A stretch of 64,000 nucleotides of DNA from positions 806,001 to 870,000 of the forward strand of contig NZ_CP094657.1 in assembly GCF_023920705.1 (NCBI RefSeq). Reading direction: 5' to 3'. The position numbers and the translations under genes were made by a program. The notes beneath the pieces were generated by a model. It made no database searches, was not told the origin of the DNA, and saw nothing but the letters and a program-made list of their open reading frames with translations. Of this stretch, positions 51,903 to 61,331 are shown piece by piece. The stretch is from Acinetobacter sp. XS-4. Its GTDB lineage: Bacteria > Pseudomonadota > Gammaproteobacteria > Pseudomonadales > Moraxellaceae. How positions within the stretch are numbered: the first letter of the stretch is position 1; the number at the start of each line of letters is the position of its first letter.

Positions 51903-52220
51903 TTGATAACTCAGTATGAACTACATCGGCAGATTTTAGAAGTCATTGCTTTGATTCCTTACGGAAAAGTCGCAACTTATGGGCAAGTGGCTCGTATGGC
52001 AGGGTTACCTAAACATGCCAGATTAGTGGGCTATGTTTTGAAACATCTTGAAGCGGATCATCAAGTCCCTTGGTATCGAGTTATTAATTCTCAAGGAAAA
52101 ATTAGCCTAAGTAAATTTAATGAAAAGGGTGAAAATGTTCAACAGTTAAAGCTAGAAGCAGAAGGAATCTATTTATTAAATGGCAAAGTAAACTTAAAGC
52201 AATTTGCTTGGCAGCCTTAA
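51903..52220 (+). CDS. Alkyltransferase-like protein (ATL), MGMT family
   Basis: From this start the protein has about 105 residues. It has the DNA-binding domain of O6-alkylguanine-DNA alkyltransferases: IPYGKVATYGQVARMAG (helix-turn-helix) and PWYRVINSQGKIS. The active-site PCHR of true MGMT is PWYR here, so the alkyl-accepting cysteine is absent, which defines ATL proteins. These bind O6-alkylguanine and flag it for nucleotide excision repair. I prefer the TTG at 51903 because GGAG lies six bases before it. The in-frame ATG at 51879 has no ribosome site and lies within a TATAAAT-like promoter element. With that ATG the protein would be 113 residues. It is divergent from the metalloprotease gene. 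Confidence 0.88.
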   Translation: MITQYELHRQILEVIALIPYGKVATYGQVARMAGLPKHARLVGYVLKHLEADHQVPWYRVINSQGKISLSKFNEKGENVQQLKLEAEGIYLLNGKVNLKQFAWQP

Positions 52221-52251
52221 AGGATCTAAAAAGACTATTTTTTTAAAATCA

Positions 52252-52285
52252 TTGCCTAAATTATTAGAATTAACAAAATAGGCAA
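52252..52285 (-). terminator. Weak hairpin after the universal stress gene
   Basis: TTGCCTA (52252-52258) pairs with TAGGCAA (52279-52285) around a 20-base AT-rich loop, just past the stop on the minus strand. The sequence that follows is T-rich but broken, so termination is uncertain. Confidence 0.35.
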
Positions 52286-52293
52286 GATGGAAA

Positions 52294-52731
52294 TTATCGA
52301 ACAATTAAAACAGGAATATGACTTTCGCCTAAGACTTTTTGTGCAACACTACCAAGTACAAGTTTTCGGACCCCTGTACGGCCATGAGAACCCATAACAA
52401 TCAGATCTGCATTTAAGTCTTGAGCAGCCTGAATAATCTCTTCATGTACAACAAAACCTTCAAGTAGTTTGGTTTCGACAGTAATGCCTTGATTGGCAAA
52501 TTCTTGTTTTGCGTGTTCTAAAATATCGAGTAAATAGGTTCGTGTGCGTTCAATTAACTCATTCGTTTGACCAGTTTTTACATAGGCGTCAGCAATAAAC
52601 GGATCAAGAGCCATAACTTGCACAACCGTAATTTTGCTATTTAACGCTTTACCCAGTTTGATTGCCTCTTTCATGGCAATAATAGAAGTTTCAGAACCGT
52701 CAATTGGTACAAGAATATGCTGATATAACAT
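52294..52731 (-). CDS. Universal stress protein (UspA family)
   Basis: This 145-residue single-domain Usp has the Rossmann-like fold. It opens MLYQHILVPIDGSETS, the conserved first strand and Asp. It ends with the ATP-binding signature DLIVMGSHGRTGVRKLVLGSVAQKV, which follows G-2x-G-9x-G-S. It is therefore of the ATP-binding type. Such cytosolic proteins help survival under stress and starvation, and the exact biochemical role is unsettled. AAGGAAAA precedes the ATG. It appears to be a single-gene unit. Confidence 0.95.
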   Translation of the reverse strand: MLYQHILVPIDGSETSIIAMKEAIKLGKALNSKITVVQVMALDPFIADAYVKTGQTNELIERTRTYLLDILEHAKQEFANQGITVETKLLEGFVVHEEIIQAAQDLNADLIVMGSHGRTGVRKLVLGSVAQKVLGESHIPVLIVR

Positions 52732-52855
52732 GAGTATTTTCCTTATTGTAATGATGCTTATTTATTCAATACTTTATACTTATTTTTTGACGATTTAAAT
52801 TCAAGCACGTAATCATTTGTGAGTTTATAACAACAAATTTTTGCAGATATATTTT

Positions 52856-53488
52856 TTATAGATTCCGCAAATTTTCTACATGTGTAGATAAAGCATCTAT
52901 ATCTTCAGTTTGTAAATACTCACGTATTTTCAAAATTTTCTTCTCATCCAAATCATATAGTTTTAAAGCAAGCAGTTTATCGATTTGTTCTTGAGGAAAA
53001 CGATATTTAATAATTTTCGCAGGCACGCCACCTACAATTGCATAGGGTGGAACATTTTTAGTTACCACAGCTCCGGTTGCAACCACTGCACCTTCACCAA
53101 GTTTGACCCCTTGCATAATCATTGCACGGCTACCAATCCAGCATCCATCGGCAATTACAGTATCACCAGCTGTTAAAAAGCTGCGGGTATCAAAAGGGAA
53201 AGTCGAAATCCAGTCTGGTCTATGAAGTTGATTGCCACCCATCATGATGACGCATTCAGCGCCAAAGCAAACAAAATTACCAATATGAAGTTGATCAATT
53301 GGTTTATCAGGTGTTGAGGCTTTGTCATGTAAATAACGTACAACACAACGTTCAAAACCTTGGTCCCAATAGGCTGAATAATAAGAATAATGACCACTGA
53401 TATGGATATTGGGGTTTTTAACAGTTTTATGGATAAATTCAAACTCACACCAATGACGAACTGGAGTGTTAATTAAAGAGTTATCCAT
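52856..53488 (-). CDS. CatB/Vat-like xenobiotic O-acetyltransferase
   Basis: This 210-residue left-handed beta-helix acetyltransferase is of the xenobiotic acetyltransferase group (type B chloramphenicol and streptogramin acetyltransferases). The catalytic-type histidine is H89 in MMGGNQLHRPDWISTFPF, which is the group signature. Hexapeptide repeats follow (IADGCWIGSRAMIMQGV, GEGAVVATGAVVTKNVP) and then AIVGGVPAKIIKYRF. A helical tail closes the protein. It lies in a core neighbourhood next to greA, with normal base composition and no mobile element, so it is more likely a housekeeping or intrinsic enzyme than an acquired resistance gene. The real acceptor cannot be told from sequence. Confidence 0.88.
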   Translation of the reverse strand: MDNSLINTPVRHWCEFEFIHKTVKNPNIHISGHYSYYSAYWDQGFERCVVRYLHDKASTPDKPIDQLHIGNFVCFGAECVIMMGGNQLHRPDWISTFPFDTRSFLTAGDTVIADGCWIGSRAMIMQGVKLGEGAVVATGAVVTKNVPPYAIVGGVPAKIIKYRFPQEQIDKLLALKLYDLDEKKILKIREYLQTEDIDALSTHVENLRNL

Positions 53489-53523
53489 GTGTGACTTCCC
53501 AAAAATATATCGATGGTATTGAA

Positions 53524-53546
53524 TAAAAACCCCTCATAAAGAGGGG
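53524..53546 (-). terminator. Terminator after greA
   Basis: On the minus strand CCCCTC and GAGGGG form a 6-bp stem around TTTAT, followed by TTTTTATT. It lies between greA and the acetyltransferase gene. Confidence 0.8.
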
Positions 53547-53562
53547 CTAGTTGTGCATTATC

Positions 53563-54039
53563 TTATAGATATTCTACACTTACGATTTCATATTCGACTT
53601 CGCCTTGAGGAGTCACGATTTTTACTTCATCGCCTTCACTTTTACTCAAAAGACCACGTGCGATTGGTGAGTTCACCGAGATTTTATTAATTTTAAAATC
53701 TGCTTCATCATCGCCAACAATTTTATAAGTTTTACGTTCTTCAGTATCAAGATTTTCAATTGTTACTGTTACACCAAAAACAACACGGCCATTTTGCTCA
53801 AGTGTTTTAACATCAATTTCTTGAGCAGCGCCTAATTTACCTTCGATATCCTGAATACGACCTTCACAGAAACCTTGCTGTTCACGCGCAGCATGATATT
53901 CAGCATTTTCCTTTAAGTCACCATGTTCACGTGCTTCTGCAATAGCTTGAATAATACGTGGACGTTCAACAGATTTTAAATGTTGTAATTCTTTCTCTAA
54001 GGCAATTTTACCTTCAGGGGTCATTGGATAGCGTTGCAT
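53563..54039 (-). CDS. greA: Transcription elongation factor GreA
   Basis: This 158-residue factor rescues backtracked RNA polymerase by stimulating cleavage of the transcript 3' end through the secondary channel. The N-terminal coiled coil (about 1-75) contains [22 protein letters not shown] and [20 protein letters not shown], with the acidic tip residues (D, E) that position the catalytic metal. The C-terminal FKBP-like domain (about 80-158) contains [16 protein letters not shown]. Length equals that of E. coli. GAGGGA lies upstream of the ATG. It follows carB on the same strand but is separated from it by a terminator hairpin. Confidence 0.97.
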   Translation of the reverse strand: MQRYPMTPEGKIALEKELQHLKSVERPRIIQAIAEAREHGDLKENAEYHAAREQQGFCEGRIQDIEGKLGAAQEIDVKTLEQNGRVVFGVTVTIENLDTEERKTYKIVGDDEADFKINKISVNSPIARGLLSKSEGDEVKIVTPQGEVEYEIVSVEYL

Positions 54040-54081
54040 TTTGGTCCCTCTTAATTTGAGAAAACACAGTTAAAAAAAATG

Positions 54082-54111
54082 AAAAAATCCCGCCACCGAT
54101 AAGGTGACGGG
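54082..54111 (-). terminator. Terminator after carB
   Basis: On the minus strand CCCGTCACC and GGTGGCGGG form a 9-bp stem (one T-G) around TTATC, followed by ATTTTTTC. It lies between carB and greA, so greA needs its own promoter or read-through. Confidence 0.9.
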
Positions 54112-54127
54112 ACTTATCGGTAACAAA

Positions 54128-57100
54128 TTAACCTACAGTTAAATCTTGCAAGCGGTATACATCCATTGGCAATTTCACATCAAAAGCTTGGCAAACAGCT
54201 TCTGCACCATTGATAGTCGTTGTGTAATACACTTTGCCTTGTAGGGCAGCACGACGGATCATTGCAGAGTCATATTGAGCCTGTTTACCTTCAGTGGTAT
54301 TGACAATAAGGTGTATTTCACCATTTTTCAAGCGGTCAACAATATGTGGACGACCTTCAGTTACTTTATTCACAGATTCACATTCTAAACCTGCTTCTTT
54401 AAGCACTTGGTATGTACCACCTGTTGCAATAAGCTTGAAGCCATATGCAGCTAATTTCTTAGCGATATCTGCAATATATTTCTTGTCAGATTCACGTACT
54501 GATAAGAAAGCATGTTTTACTTCGCCTTCAGTTGGTAAACCTGGTAAGCGATCATTTGAGCCTAAAACAGCTTTATAGAATGCTTCACCAAATGTTTTAC
54601 CAACGCCCATTACTTCACCTGTAGATTTCATCTCAGGTCCAAGCATTGGGTCTACGCCTTGGAATTTAGCGAATGGGAAAACAGCTTCTTTCACAGCAAA
54701 GTGTGTTGGAATGATTTCTTTAGTAAATCCTTGAGATTCAAGTGATTGACCAGCCATACAACGTGCAGCTACTTTTGCTAAAGAATCACCAATACATTTC
54801 GATACGAATGGAACTGTACGTGAGGCACGTGGGTTAACTTCAAGAACGTAAACATCTTCGCCTTTAACTGCGAACTGTACGTTCATCAAACCAACTACAC
54901 CAAGTTCTTTTGCCATCGCAACAGTTTGACGACGCATTTCATCCTGAATTTCTTTAGATAAAGAATAAGGAGGAATAGAACATGCAGAGTCACCAGAGTG
55001 AATACCTGCTTGTTCAATGTGCTGCATGATACCGCCGATCACAACATCTTTACCGTCAGATACACAGTCAACATCAACTTCAGTTGCATCATCTAAGAAA
55101 CGGTCAAGAAGAACAGGGGCTTCGTTAGATGCCTGAACTGCTTCACGAAGGTAACGTTTAAGTTCTTCTTCGTTGTATACGATTTCCATTGCACGACCAC
55201 CTAATACATAAGATGGACGAACAACTAACGGATAACCTACTTTCGCAGCTTCAGAGATACCTTCTTCAGCAGATTTTACAATGCTGTTGTTTGGTTGACG
55301 AAGCTGTAAACGTTGGATCATTTGTTGGAAACGTTCACGGTCTTCTGCACGGTCAATTGCATCTGGTGATGTACCAATAATTGGTGTACCTGCTTCTTCT
55401 AAAGCACGTGCCAATTTAAGAGGTGTTTGACCACCGTACTGTACGATCACGCCTTTTGGCTTTTCGGTACGTACAATTTCAAGTACATCTTCAAGTGTTA
55501 CAGGTTCGAAGTACAAACGATCTGATGTGTCGTAGTCAGTAGAAACAGTTTCAGGGTTACAGTTAACCATGATTGTTTCATAACCGTCTTCACGCATTGC
55601 TAATGCAGCGTGTACACAGCAGTAGTCAAATTCAATACCTTGACCAATACGGTTTGGACCACCACCAATAACCATGATCTTGTCACGATTTGATGGGTTT
55701 GCTTCACACTCTTCATCGTAAGTTGAATACATGTATGCAGTACCAGATTCAAACTCGGCAGCACATGTATCAACACGTTTGTAAACTGGATAAACACCCA
55801 AGTTCCAACGTTGTTTACGGAATTGCTTTTGTGAAATACCCATGAGGTCAGCAATACGCAGGTCAGATAAACCTTTGCGTTTGAAAGCACGGATATTGTC
55901 AGCGTTTAAGTCACCAAAACCTAAAGCTTTTACTTCAGCCTCAGTTTTAACGATGTCTTGAATTTGAATAAGGAACCAACGGTCAATTTTAGTTGCTTCA
56001 AAAACGTCATCTAAAGAGAAGCCATGACGGAAAGCATCTGCTACATACCAGATACGCTCAGGGCCTGGAACTTTAAGTTCTTTTAAAATAGTTTCTTTTG
56101 CATTTGTTGCACCAGCTTCGATTTTTTCATCAAAACCGCTTACACCAACTTCAAGACCACGTAATGCTTTTTGTACAGATTCCTGGAAGTTACGGCCAAT
56201 TGCCATGACTTCTCCAACAGATTTCATCTGAGTGGTTAATACAGGTTCTGCTTGTGGGAATTTCTCGAAGTTAAAACGAGGAATCTTCGTTACAACATAG
56301 TCAATCGATGGTTCGAAGCTTGCAGGAGTCACGCCACCAGTGATGTCATTTTTCAATTCATCAAGAGTGTAACCAACAGCAAGTTTTGCTGCGATTTTTG
56401 CGATTGGGAAACCTGTTGCTTTAGAAGCAAGAGCAGATGAACGAGATACACGAGGGTTCATCTCAATGACAACCATACGTCCATCTTTCGGGTTAATACC
56501 GAACTGAACGTTAGAACCACCTGTTTCAACACCAATTTCGCGAAGAACTGCAACCGAAGCATTACGCATCAATTGATATTCTTTGTCTGTTAATGTTTGA
56601 GCAGGAGCAACAGTAATTGAGTCGCCAGTGTGAACGCCCATTGGATCGAAGTTTTCGATCGCACATACGATAATACAGTTGTCGTTTTTGTCACGAACAA
56701 CTTCCATTTCGTATTCTTTCCAACCAATTAAAGATTCATCAATCAATAACTGGTGAGTAGGAGAGAGGTCAAAACCACGTTCACAGATTTCAAGAAATTC
56801 TTCGCGGTTGTATGCAATACCACCGCCTGAACCACCCATTGTAAATGATGGACGGATAATTACAGGGAAACCAAAGCGTGACTGGATTGTTAAAGCTTCT
56901 TCCATTGTTTCAGCAATGGCAGCTTTTGGACATTCCAATCCAATTTTACGCATAGCGATATCGAAGAGTTTACGATCTTCAGCTTTCTCAATCGCTTCTT
57001 TGCTTGCACCAATGAGTTCAACATTATATTTAGCAAGAACACCGTGCTCATCAAGTGCAAGGGCACAGTTCAATGCAGTTTGACCACCCATAGTTGGCAA

Positions 57101-57358
57101 TACTGCATCTGGACGTTCTTTTTCAATAATCTGTGCAACTGTTTGCCAAGTAATCGGCTCAATATAAGTTGCATCAGCCATTGAAGGATCTGTCATGATG
57201 GTTGCTGGATTAGAGTTAACCAAAATAACACGATAGCCTTCTTCACGAAGTGCTTTACACGCTTGAGCACCTGAGTAGTCAAACTCACATGCCTGTCCAA
57301 TCACAATCGGGCCAGCACCAATAATTAAGATGCTTTTAATATCCGTACGTTTAGGCAT
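54128..57358 (-). CDS. carB: Carbamoyl-phosphate synthase large subunit
   Basis: This 1076-residue synthase subunit makes carbamoyl phosphate from ammonia (supplied by CarA), bicarbonate and two ATP, for pyrimidine and arginine synthesis. It has two homologous halves. The first ATP-grasp (about 1-400) starts [20 protein letters not shown] and contains [15 protein letters not shown]. An oligomerisation domain follows (about 400-550). The second ATP-grasp (about 555-935) contains [16 protein letters not shown]. The C-terminal MGS-like allosteric domain (about 936-1076) contains [15 protein letters not shown] and binds effectors such as UMP and ornithine in relatives. All parts are intact and the length matches E. 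coli (1073). It is 14 bases after carA. Confidence 0.98.
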   Translation of the reverse strand: MPKRTDIKSILIIGAGPIVIGQACEFDYSGAQACKALREEGYRVILVNSNPATIMTDPSMADATYIEPITWQTVAQIIEKERPDAVLPTMGGQTALNCALALDEHGVLAKYNVELIGASKEAIEKAEDRKLFDIAMRKIGLECPKAAIAETMEEALTIQSRFGFPVIIRPSFTMGGSGGGIAYNREEFLEICERGFDLSPTHQLLIDESLIGWKEYEMEVVRDKNDNCIIVCAIENFDPMGVHTGDSITVAPAQTLTDKEYQLMRNASVAVLREIGVETGGSNVQFGINPKDGRMVVIEMNPRVSRSSALASKATGFPIAKIAAKLAVGYTLDELKNDITGGVTPASFEPSIDYVVTKIPRFNFEKFPQAEPVLTTQMKSVGEVMAIGRNFQESVQKALRGLEVGVSGFDEKIEAGATNAKETILKELKVPGPERIWYVADAFRHGFSLDDVFEATKIDRWFLIQIQDIVKTEAEVKALGFGDLNADNIRAFKRKGLSDLRIADLMGISQKQFRKQRWNLGVYPVYKRVDTCAAEFESGTAYMYSTYDEECEANPSNRDKIMVIGGGPNRIGQGIEFDYCCVHAALAMREDGYETIMVNCNPETVSTDYDTSDRLYFEPVTLEDVLEIVRTEKPKGVIVQYGGQTPLKLARALEEAGTPIIGTSPDAIDRAEDRERFQQMIQRLQLRQPNNSIVKSAEEGISEAAKVGYPLVVRPSYVLGGRAMEIVYNEEELKRYLREAVQASNEAPVLLDRFLDDATEVDVDCVSDGKDVVIGGIMQHIEQAGIHSGDSACSIPPYSLSKEIQDEMRRQTVAMAKELGVVGLMNVQFAVKGEDVYVLEVNPRASRTVPFVSKCIGDSLAKVAARCMAGQSLESQGFTKEIIPTHFAVKEAVFPFAKFQGVDPMLGPEMKSTGEVMGVGKTFGEAFYKAVLGSNDRLPGLPTEGEVKHAFLSVRESDKKYIADIAKKLAAYGFKLIATGGTYQVLKEAGLECESVNKVTEGRPHIVDRLKNGEIHLIVNTTEGKQAQYDSAMIRRAALQGKVYYTTTINGAEAVCQAFDVKLPMDVYRLQDLTVG

Positions 57359-57372
57359 TATTCGCTCCGTAA

Positions 57373-58512
57373 TTACTGTTTAGATGCTTCGATAAGTTCG
57401 ATGAAATGATCGAACAAAGGTGCACAATCATGTGGACCAGGGCTTGCTTCAGGGTGACCTTGGAAGCTGAAAGCTGGTTTGTCTGTACGGTGGATACCTT
57501 GTAAGGTGCCATCGAACAATGATTTATGCGTTGCTTTTAAGTTAGCCGGTAAAGTTTCTGCATCTACAGCAAAACCATGGTTCTGTGAGGTAATCATCAC
57601 TGTACCATCTTCAAGATTTTGTACAGGGTGGTTAGCACCGTGGTGACCATGGTTCATTTTTACAGTTTTTGCACCAGAAGCGAGTGCCAGAATTTGGTGA
57701 CCCAAGCAGATACCAAATACAGGTAATGTTGTGGTTTCAACAATAGTTTTTACAGCTTCAATCGCATAATCACAAGCAGCTGGATCGCCAGGACCATTTG
57801 AAAGGAATACACCATCTGGATTAAGTGCCAATACTTTTTCAGCCGGAGTTTCTGCAGGAACAACAGTTAGTTTACAACCGCGGTCTGCAAGCATACGCAA
57901 GATGTTGGTTTTGACACCGTAATCGTATGCAACTACATGGTATTTTAATTCAGGTTGAGAGAAGCCTTGGCCTAGGGTCCATGAACCTTCAGACCATTCA
58001 AAACCTGTTGGATCACAACATTCTTTTGCAAGGTCTAAACCGTTTAAGCCACCAAAAGCACGTGCTTTTGCAATAGCTTCTTCTTCCGTAATATTTTCGC
58101 CAGCAAGGATACATCCGTTTTGAGCGCCAGTCTGACGTAAAATACGAGTCAGTTTACGCGTATCGATATCTGCAATAGCAACAACATTATGCGCTTGCAA
58201 ATATTCACTCAACGACTGCTCAGCACGGAAATTACTGTGTAGTAGCGGAAGGTCACGAATAATTAAACCATTTGCCCATACTTTATGGATACGACCAGAT
58301 TCAACGTCTTCCGCGTTGCAACCAGTGTTACCAATATGAGGGTAAGTTAATGTCACAATTTGTTGTGCATAACTTGGGTCAGTCAAAATTTCTTGATAGC
58401 CTGTCATGGCTGTGTTAAAAACGACTTCTCCAGTCGTACTTCCCGATGCGCCGATTGACGTTCCTTTAAAGATCGTTCCATCTGCGAGGGCTAAAATGGC
58501 GGGGGTGCTCAA
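57373..58512 (-). CDS. carA: Carbamoyl-phosphate synthase small (glutaminase) subunit
   Basis: The protein has 379 residues from a TTG start at 58512. It hydrolyses glutamine and channels ammonia to CarB. The N-terminal small-subunit domain starts [14 protein letters not shown] and contains [21 protein letters not shown]. The C-terminal class I amidotransferase domain has the nucleophile cysteine in [13 protein letters not shown] and the His/Glu pair in [12 protein letters not shown] chose the TTG at 58512 because AGGAG lies seven bases upstream and the family starts here. An upstream extension to 58557 would add 15 residues without a ribosome site. It has a good promoter about 110 bases upstream and forms the carAB operon. 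Confidence 0.97.
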   Translation of the reverse strand: MSTPAILALADGTIFKGTSIGASGSTTGEVVFNTAMTGYQEILTDPSYAQQIVTLTYPHIGNTGCNAEDVESGRIHKVWANGLIIRDLPLLHSNFRAEQSLSEYLQAHNVVAIADIDTRKLTRILRQTGAQNGCILAGENITEEEAIAKARAFGGLNGLDLAKECCDPTGFEWSEGSWTLGQGFSQPELKYHVVAYDYGVKTNILRMLADRGCKLTVVPAETPAEKVLALNPDGVFLSNGPGDPAACDYAIEAVKTIVETTTLPVFGICLGHQILALASGAKTVKMNHGHHGANHPVQNLEDGTVMITSQNHGFAVDAETLPANLKATHKSLFDGTLQGIHRTDKPAFSFQGHPEASPGPHDCAPLFDHFIELIEASKQ

Positions 58513-58627
58513 ACCAAAGCTCCTGAATTTCGGCTGTAAAAAAGCGAGTAGACCCAAAAAAGATCGGCGATGTTGTGATAAAACATGCCCCTCCCTATCG
58601 GTCTGCCCGCTTGTAACTTAACAGCGC

Positions 58628-58656
58628 ATTATACGCATGGAACCCTCTAAAGTCTA
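58628..58656 (-). promoter_or_regulatory. carA: Sigma-70 promoter of carAB
   Basis: On the minus strand TAGACT (4 of 6 to TTGACA; bases 58651-58656) is followed after exactly 17 bases by a perfect TATAAT (58628-58633). The start of transcription should be near 58620, giving a leader of about 108 bases before the TTG start of carA. Confidence 0.75.
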
Positions 58657-58824
58657 TTTCTTTTCTGCTAAAAAATATAATTCATTGCTTGCTTTTTACA
58701 AAAAAATTATCCACTCATCTGAATCAGATACTTTTGATAAATTGTCTAACAATTTGCAAGGGGAATTTTTTGAACTGGATTTATTGTATTGCTAGTTAAA
58801 AAATAAACAATATGAGGAAATAGT

Positions 58825-59412
58825 ATGAGTAATAATGAAGTTTCAAAAGATGTGAGTGAAAAAACTCAAGCAGTAGTTGAGTCGGTAAAAGCTGAGGTTA
58901 ATGAAGTGAAAGAAACGATAGCTGCGACTACAACTAAAGCTAAAAGAACAGTAACCGCTAAAACTGCACAGGTAAAAGAAACTGTTGCTGAAAAAACTGA
59001 GCAAGTTAAAGAAGTTGCTACTGAAGCAAAAGCACAGGTAAAAGAGGCAATTACTGAAACTCAAGAGCAAGTCAAAGAAGTTTTAAGTGAGACTCAAGAG
59101 AAAATTGAAGCTGAAACTCACGAATTAAATAAGAATATTCAAAATCAAATTGTTCAAATTAAACAAGATATTTTACAACGTCTTGATGTAATTAAAGCTC
59201 AGTTTAGTACTTCACAAGAAGGATTGTCTGACCTTAAAAATGCTTTAAAAGCAGAAATTAATGCACTTATTGAAGATTTAACAAAAGTGAGCAAAGAGCT
59301 CAAGGGTGATATTAGCCAGATTTCTTTGAAGCACAAAGATTCTTTAAGTGAAAGTATTAAACGTACTAAAAATAATGCAGTCGAAGCTTGGAATAAAGCA
59401 CGAGACAATTAA
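58825..59412 (+). CDS. Charged coiled-coil protein, phasin/apolipoprotein-like repeats
   Basis: This 195-residue protein is almost free of aromatic residues, proline and cysteine and is very rich in Lys, Glu, Ala, Val and Thr. Residues about 15-105 repeat a pattern of about 11 residues, AxVKEtVxEkT / EQVKEVxxEA, as in LEA, apolipoprotein A and phasin-like amphipathic helices. Residues 105-195 continue as a long helix (IVQIKQDILQRLDVIKAQF). There is no signal peptide or membrane segment. Possible roles are coating of hydrophobic surfaces such as lipid or polyester granules, or stress protection. The sequence does not decide. The gene has AGGAAA before the ATG and ends at a strong hairpin. Confidence 0.85.
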   Translation: MSNNEVSKDVSEKTQAVVESVKAEVNEVKETIAATTTKAKRTVTAKTAQVKETVAEKTEQVKEVATEAKAQVKEAITETQEQVKEVLSETQEKIEAETHELNKNIQNQIVQIKQDILQRLDVIKAQFSTSQEGLSDLKNALKAEINALIEDLTKVSKELKGDISQISLKHKDSLSESIKRTKNNAVEAWNKARDN

Positions 59413-59436
59413 TGATCTTTGCTTTGGTCCAGCTAT

Positions 59437-59468
59437 AAAAAAGCGAGAATTAATTTCTCGCTTTTTTA
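59437..59468. terminator. Bidirectional terminator between the coiled-coil gene and the DOMON-like gene
   Basis: AAAAAGCGAGAA (59438-59449) pairs with TTCTCGCTTTTT (59455-59466) around TTAAT, with A-rich and T-rich flanks. The convergent genes end 25 bases to the left and 4 bases to the right. Confidence 0.92.
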
Positions 59469-59471
59469 TTT

Positions 59472-60008
59472 TTAAAACTGATGTAACCAGTCACGTTTAT
59501 TATGGAAATCTGCACTTTTCCCACTATGCTGCATTGCATAGTACTGCATTCCATCTTTAGTCTTTAAAACTGTAGTTAAACCTAAATAAAGGTTTGCCCA
59601 TTTCAAGCGATGCTGTTGCATAAATTGCCCTAAATCGAGACTAACATTTAAGCCATAGTGAGTACGCTTGAGATGATTCAGTTCAATATCGTAAGCAGCA
59701 AGGGGAGGTATACTTTCTGGATAGCGATATTCTTCAAACTGATATGCCTGCCATGCTTGAGAAGGGGAAAGATTAATTTCCCGATAATAATCTTCATCAT
59801 GCACGCCAACAAAAATCTCGAAACAAGTTTCTTCCCACAAAAAATCTTGACGTGGGTGAGCCGCGACTTCTTGAGGCCAGATAATAAGTTGATTTGGATC
59901 ACGAATCCAAAAACCGATATTTAAGGTAGAGGGTGCTTGCTGTTCAATTGCGCCAACAACAGAAACAGCATGAAAACGATCAAAAGCTGAAAGTTCGTAA
60001 CTTGCCAT
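59472..60008 (-). CDS. DOMON-like domain protein
   Basis: This 178-residue protein resembles the DOMON-like (CBM9-related) beta-sandwich proteins of proteobacteria. WEETCFEIFVGVHDEDYYREINLSPS is the central family stretch, visible in parts as WEETCFEIFVG and YYREINLSPSQAW, and it ends in GKSADFHNKRDWLHQF. It has no signal peptide, so it is probably cytosolic. Binding of a sugar or haem is known for some DOMON proteins, but the function of this subgroup is unknown. It starts 16 bases after yhbY on the same strand and is probably co-transcribed with it. Confidence 0.85.
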   Translation of the reverse strand: MASYELSAFDRFHAVSVVGAIEQQAPSTLNIGFWIRDPNQLIIWPQEVAAHPRQDFLWEETCFEIFVGVHDEDYYREINLSPSQAWQAYQFEEYRYPESIPPLAAYDIELNHLKRTHYGLNVSLDLGQFMQQHRLKWANLYLGLTTVLKTKDGMQYYAMQHSGKSADFHNKRDWLHQF

Positions 60009-60024
60009 AGTTTGTCAAATTAAA

Positions 60025-60348
60025 TTAGTTTGCTAGATGAGCGTGACGAACAAGGTTAGACAAATGTTGGTTTTGTTTAGCTGCCTTTTTGTAAAGCAAA
60101 ACAATTTTACCAATTTTTTGCACAGCTTGAGCACCTGTTGCTTCTACAATTGCATCAATTGTTGCAGTACGCGCTTCACGGTCTTCACCAGCAATCTTAA
60201 CTTTAATAAGCTCATGGTCATTTAAAGCACGAAGTGTTTCTTCGATTACCGCGTCTGTTAAGCCTTGTCCACCAATCATGACAACCGGATTAAGCACATG
60301 ACCAATTTGACGTAAACGTTTACGTTCATGGATAGATAAAGCGGCCAT
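60025..60348 (-). CDS. yhbY: YhbY family ribosome-assembly RNA-binding protein
   Basis: This 107-residue CRS1-YhbY domain protein has the family GxxG-type RNA-binding loop in VVMIGGQGLTDAV (about 22-34). The start is typical (LSIHERKRLRQIGHVLNPV), and helices with ELIKVKIAGEDREAR follow. YhbY associates with pre-50S particles and helps assembly. It lies divergent to rlmE, a 23S rRNA methyltransferase gene, as is common in gammaproteobacteria, where yhbY, rlmE and ftsH cluster. Confidence 0.95.
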   Translation of the reverse strand: MAALSIHERKRLRQIGHVLNPVVMIGGQGLTDAVIEETLRALNDHELIKVKIAGEDREARTATIDAIVEATGAQAVQKIGKIVLLYKKAAKQNQHLSNLVRHAHLAN

Positions 60349-60376
60349 TAAAAATACCTGATTTTAAAAACGGCTT

Positions 60377-60385
60377 AGTATAGCA
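60377..60385 (-). promoter_or_regulatory. Extended -10 element for yhbY
   Basis: On the minus strand TGC-TATACT is an extended -10 (TGn plus 5 of 6 to TATAAT), 28 bases before the yhbY ATG. No good -35 is seen. Confidence 0.4.
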
Positions 60386-60547
60386 AAAAACTTAAATCCA
60401 GATGTACGAAAAACTGTATAAATAATCGATCAACATTATTGGAAAAAAACTGTAAAACTTAGTGAGATTACGCTACATCCGTACTGTAATGAGAGTAATT
60501 TTCACGTACAATGAACGATCAGAAGTTTTTTTGATATTTAGTGAGTT

Positions 60548-61198
60548 ATGGCAACACGCATTACAAACCAGAAATTGTCGAAAAGTAGTCGTGTATGGAT
60601 GAGGGAACATCTGGACGATCCTTTTGTAAAAAAAGCACAAAAGGAAGGATATCGCGCTCGAGCAGCCTATAAACTTCTTGAAATTCAAGAAAAATATAAG
60701 TTGATTAAGCCAGGCATGACTGTAGTAGATTTAGGCGCGGCTCCTGGTAGTTGGTCTCAAATCGCCGGGAAACTTGTTGGTAGCAAAGGTTTAGTAATTG
60801 CTTCCGATATTTTACCTATGGATGCTTTGCCTGATGTCACTTTCTTACAAGGAGACTTTAGAGAAGAAGATGTATTTGAAAATTTGTTAAATATTTTAAA
60901 TGGGCGACAAGTAGACATTGTAATTTCTGATATGGCCCCCAATACATCTGGTAATAGGGCTGTTGATCAACCTAGACAGATTTACTTATGTGAACTGGCT
61001 TTAGATTTTGCTCAAAAGGTTCTTGGTCCGAATGGACAGCTTGTGGTTAAAGTGTTCCAAGGCACAGGATTCGATGAGTTTCGTAAACAAGTAGTTGATA
61101 GTTTTGATGTGTTAAAAACAGCAAAACCAGCAGCTTCTCGGGCACGATCTAAAGAAGTTTTTTTGGTTGGACAAGGGCGTAAGAAAGCATTGCGATAA
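60548..61198 (+). CDS. rlmE: 23S rRNA 2'-O-ribose U2552 methyltransferase
   Basis: This 216-residue SAM-dependent methyltransferase (RrmJ/FtsJ) modifies U2552 in the A-loop of 23S rRNA on the 50S particle. The SAM motif is [20 protein letters not shown] (about 58-77). The catalytic K-D-K-E set is represented by K near residue 37 ([11 protein letters not shown]), [30 protein letters not shown] and the C-terminal [10 protein letters not shown]. Length is close to the E. coli protein (209). It is followed by ftsH on the same strand, as in E. coli, where the two form a heat-shock operon. I could not see a clear sigma-32 promoter here. Confidence 0.97.
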   Translation: MATRITNQKLSKSSRVWMREHLDDPFVKKAQKEGYRARAAYKLLEIQEKYKLIKPGMTVVDLGAAPGSWSQIAGKLVGSKGLVIASDILPMDALPDVTFLQGDFREEDVFENLLNILNGRQVDIVISDMAPNTSGNRAVDQPRQIYLCELALDFAQKVLGPNGQLVVKVFQGTGFDEFRKQVVDSFDVLKTAKPAASRARSKEVFLVGQGRKKALR

Positions 61199-61331
61199 AG
61201 TTTACTTGCCAAGCTCCTAAAAATTGTGCATTTTGTACTTTTAGGTTATCCGCAAGCAATACAGTTGCTGCTTTTATGACGATCGGCCAAGTTTGGGCAT
61301 GATCAAATTAGATCGATATGGGAATAAAGCT

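Noticed and set aside
52856..53488. Acquired antibiotic-resistance cassette
   Set aside because: There is no integron, insertion sequence or attachment site nearby, base composition is normal, and the neighbours are core genes.
58513..58557. Upstream extension of carA to 58557
   Set aside because: AGGAG lies in this segment seven bases before TTG 58512, and the family N-terminus starts at STPAIL.
61299..61331. ATG at 61299 as the start of ftsH
   Set aside because: There is no ribosome site. The TTG at 61332 has GGGAA at proper distance and gives the usual N-terminus next to the first membrane helix.
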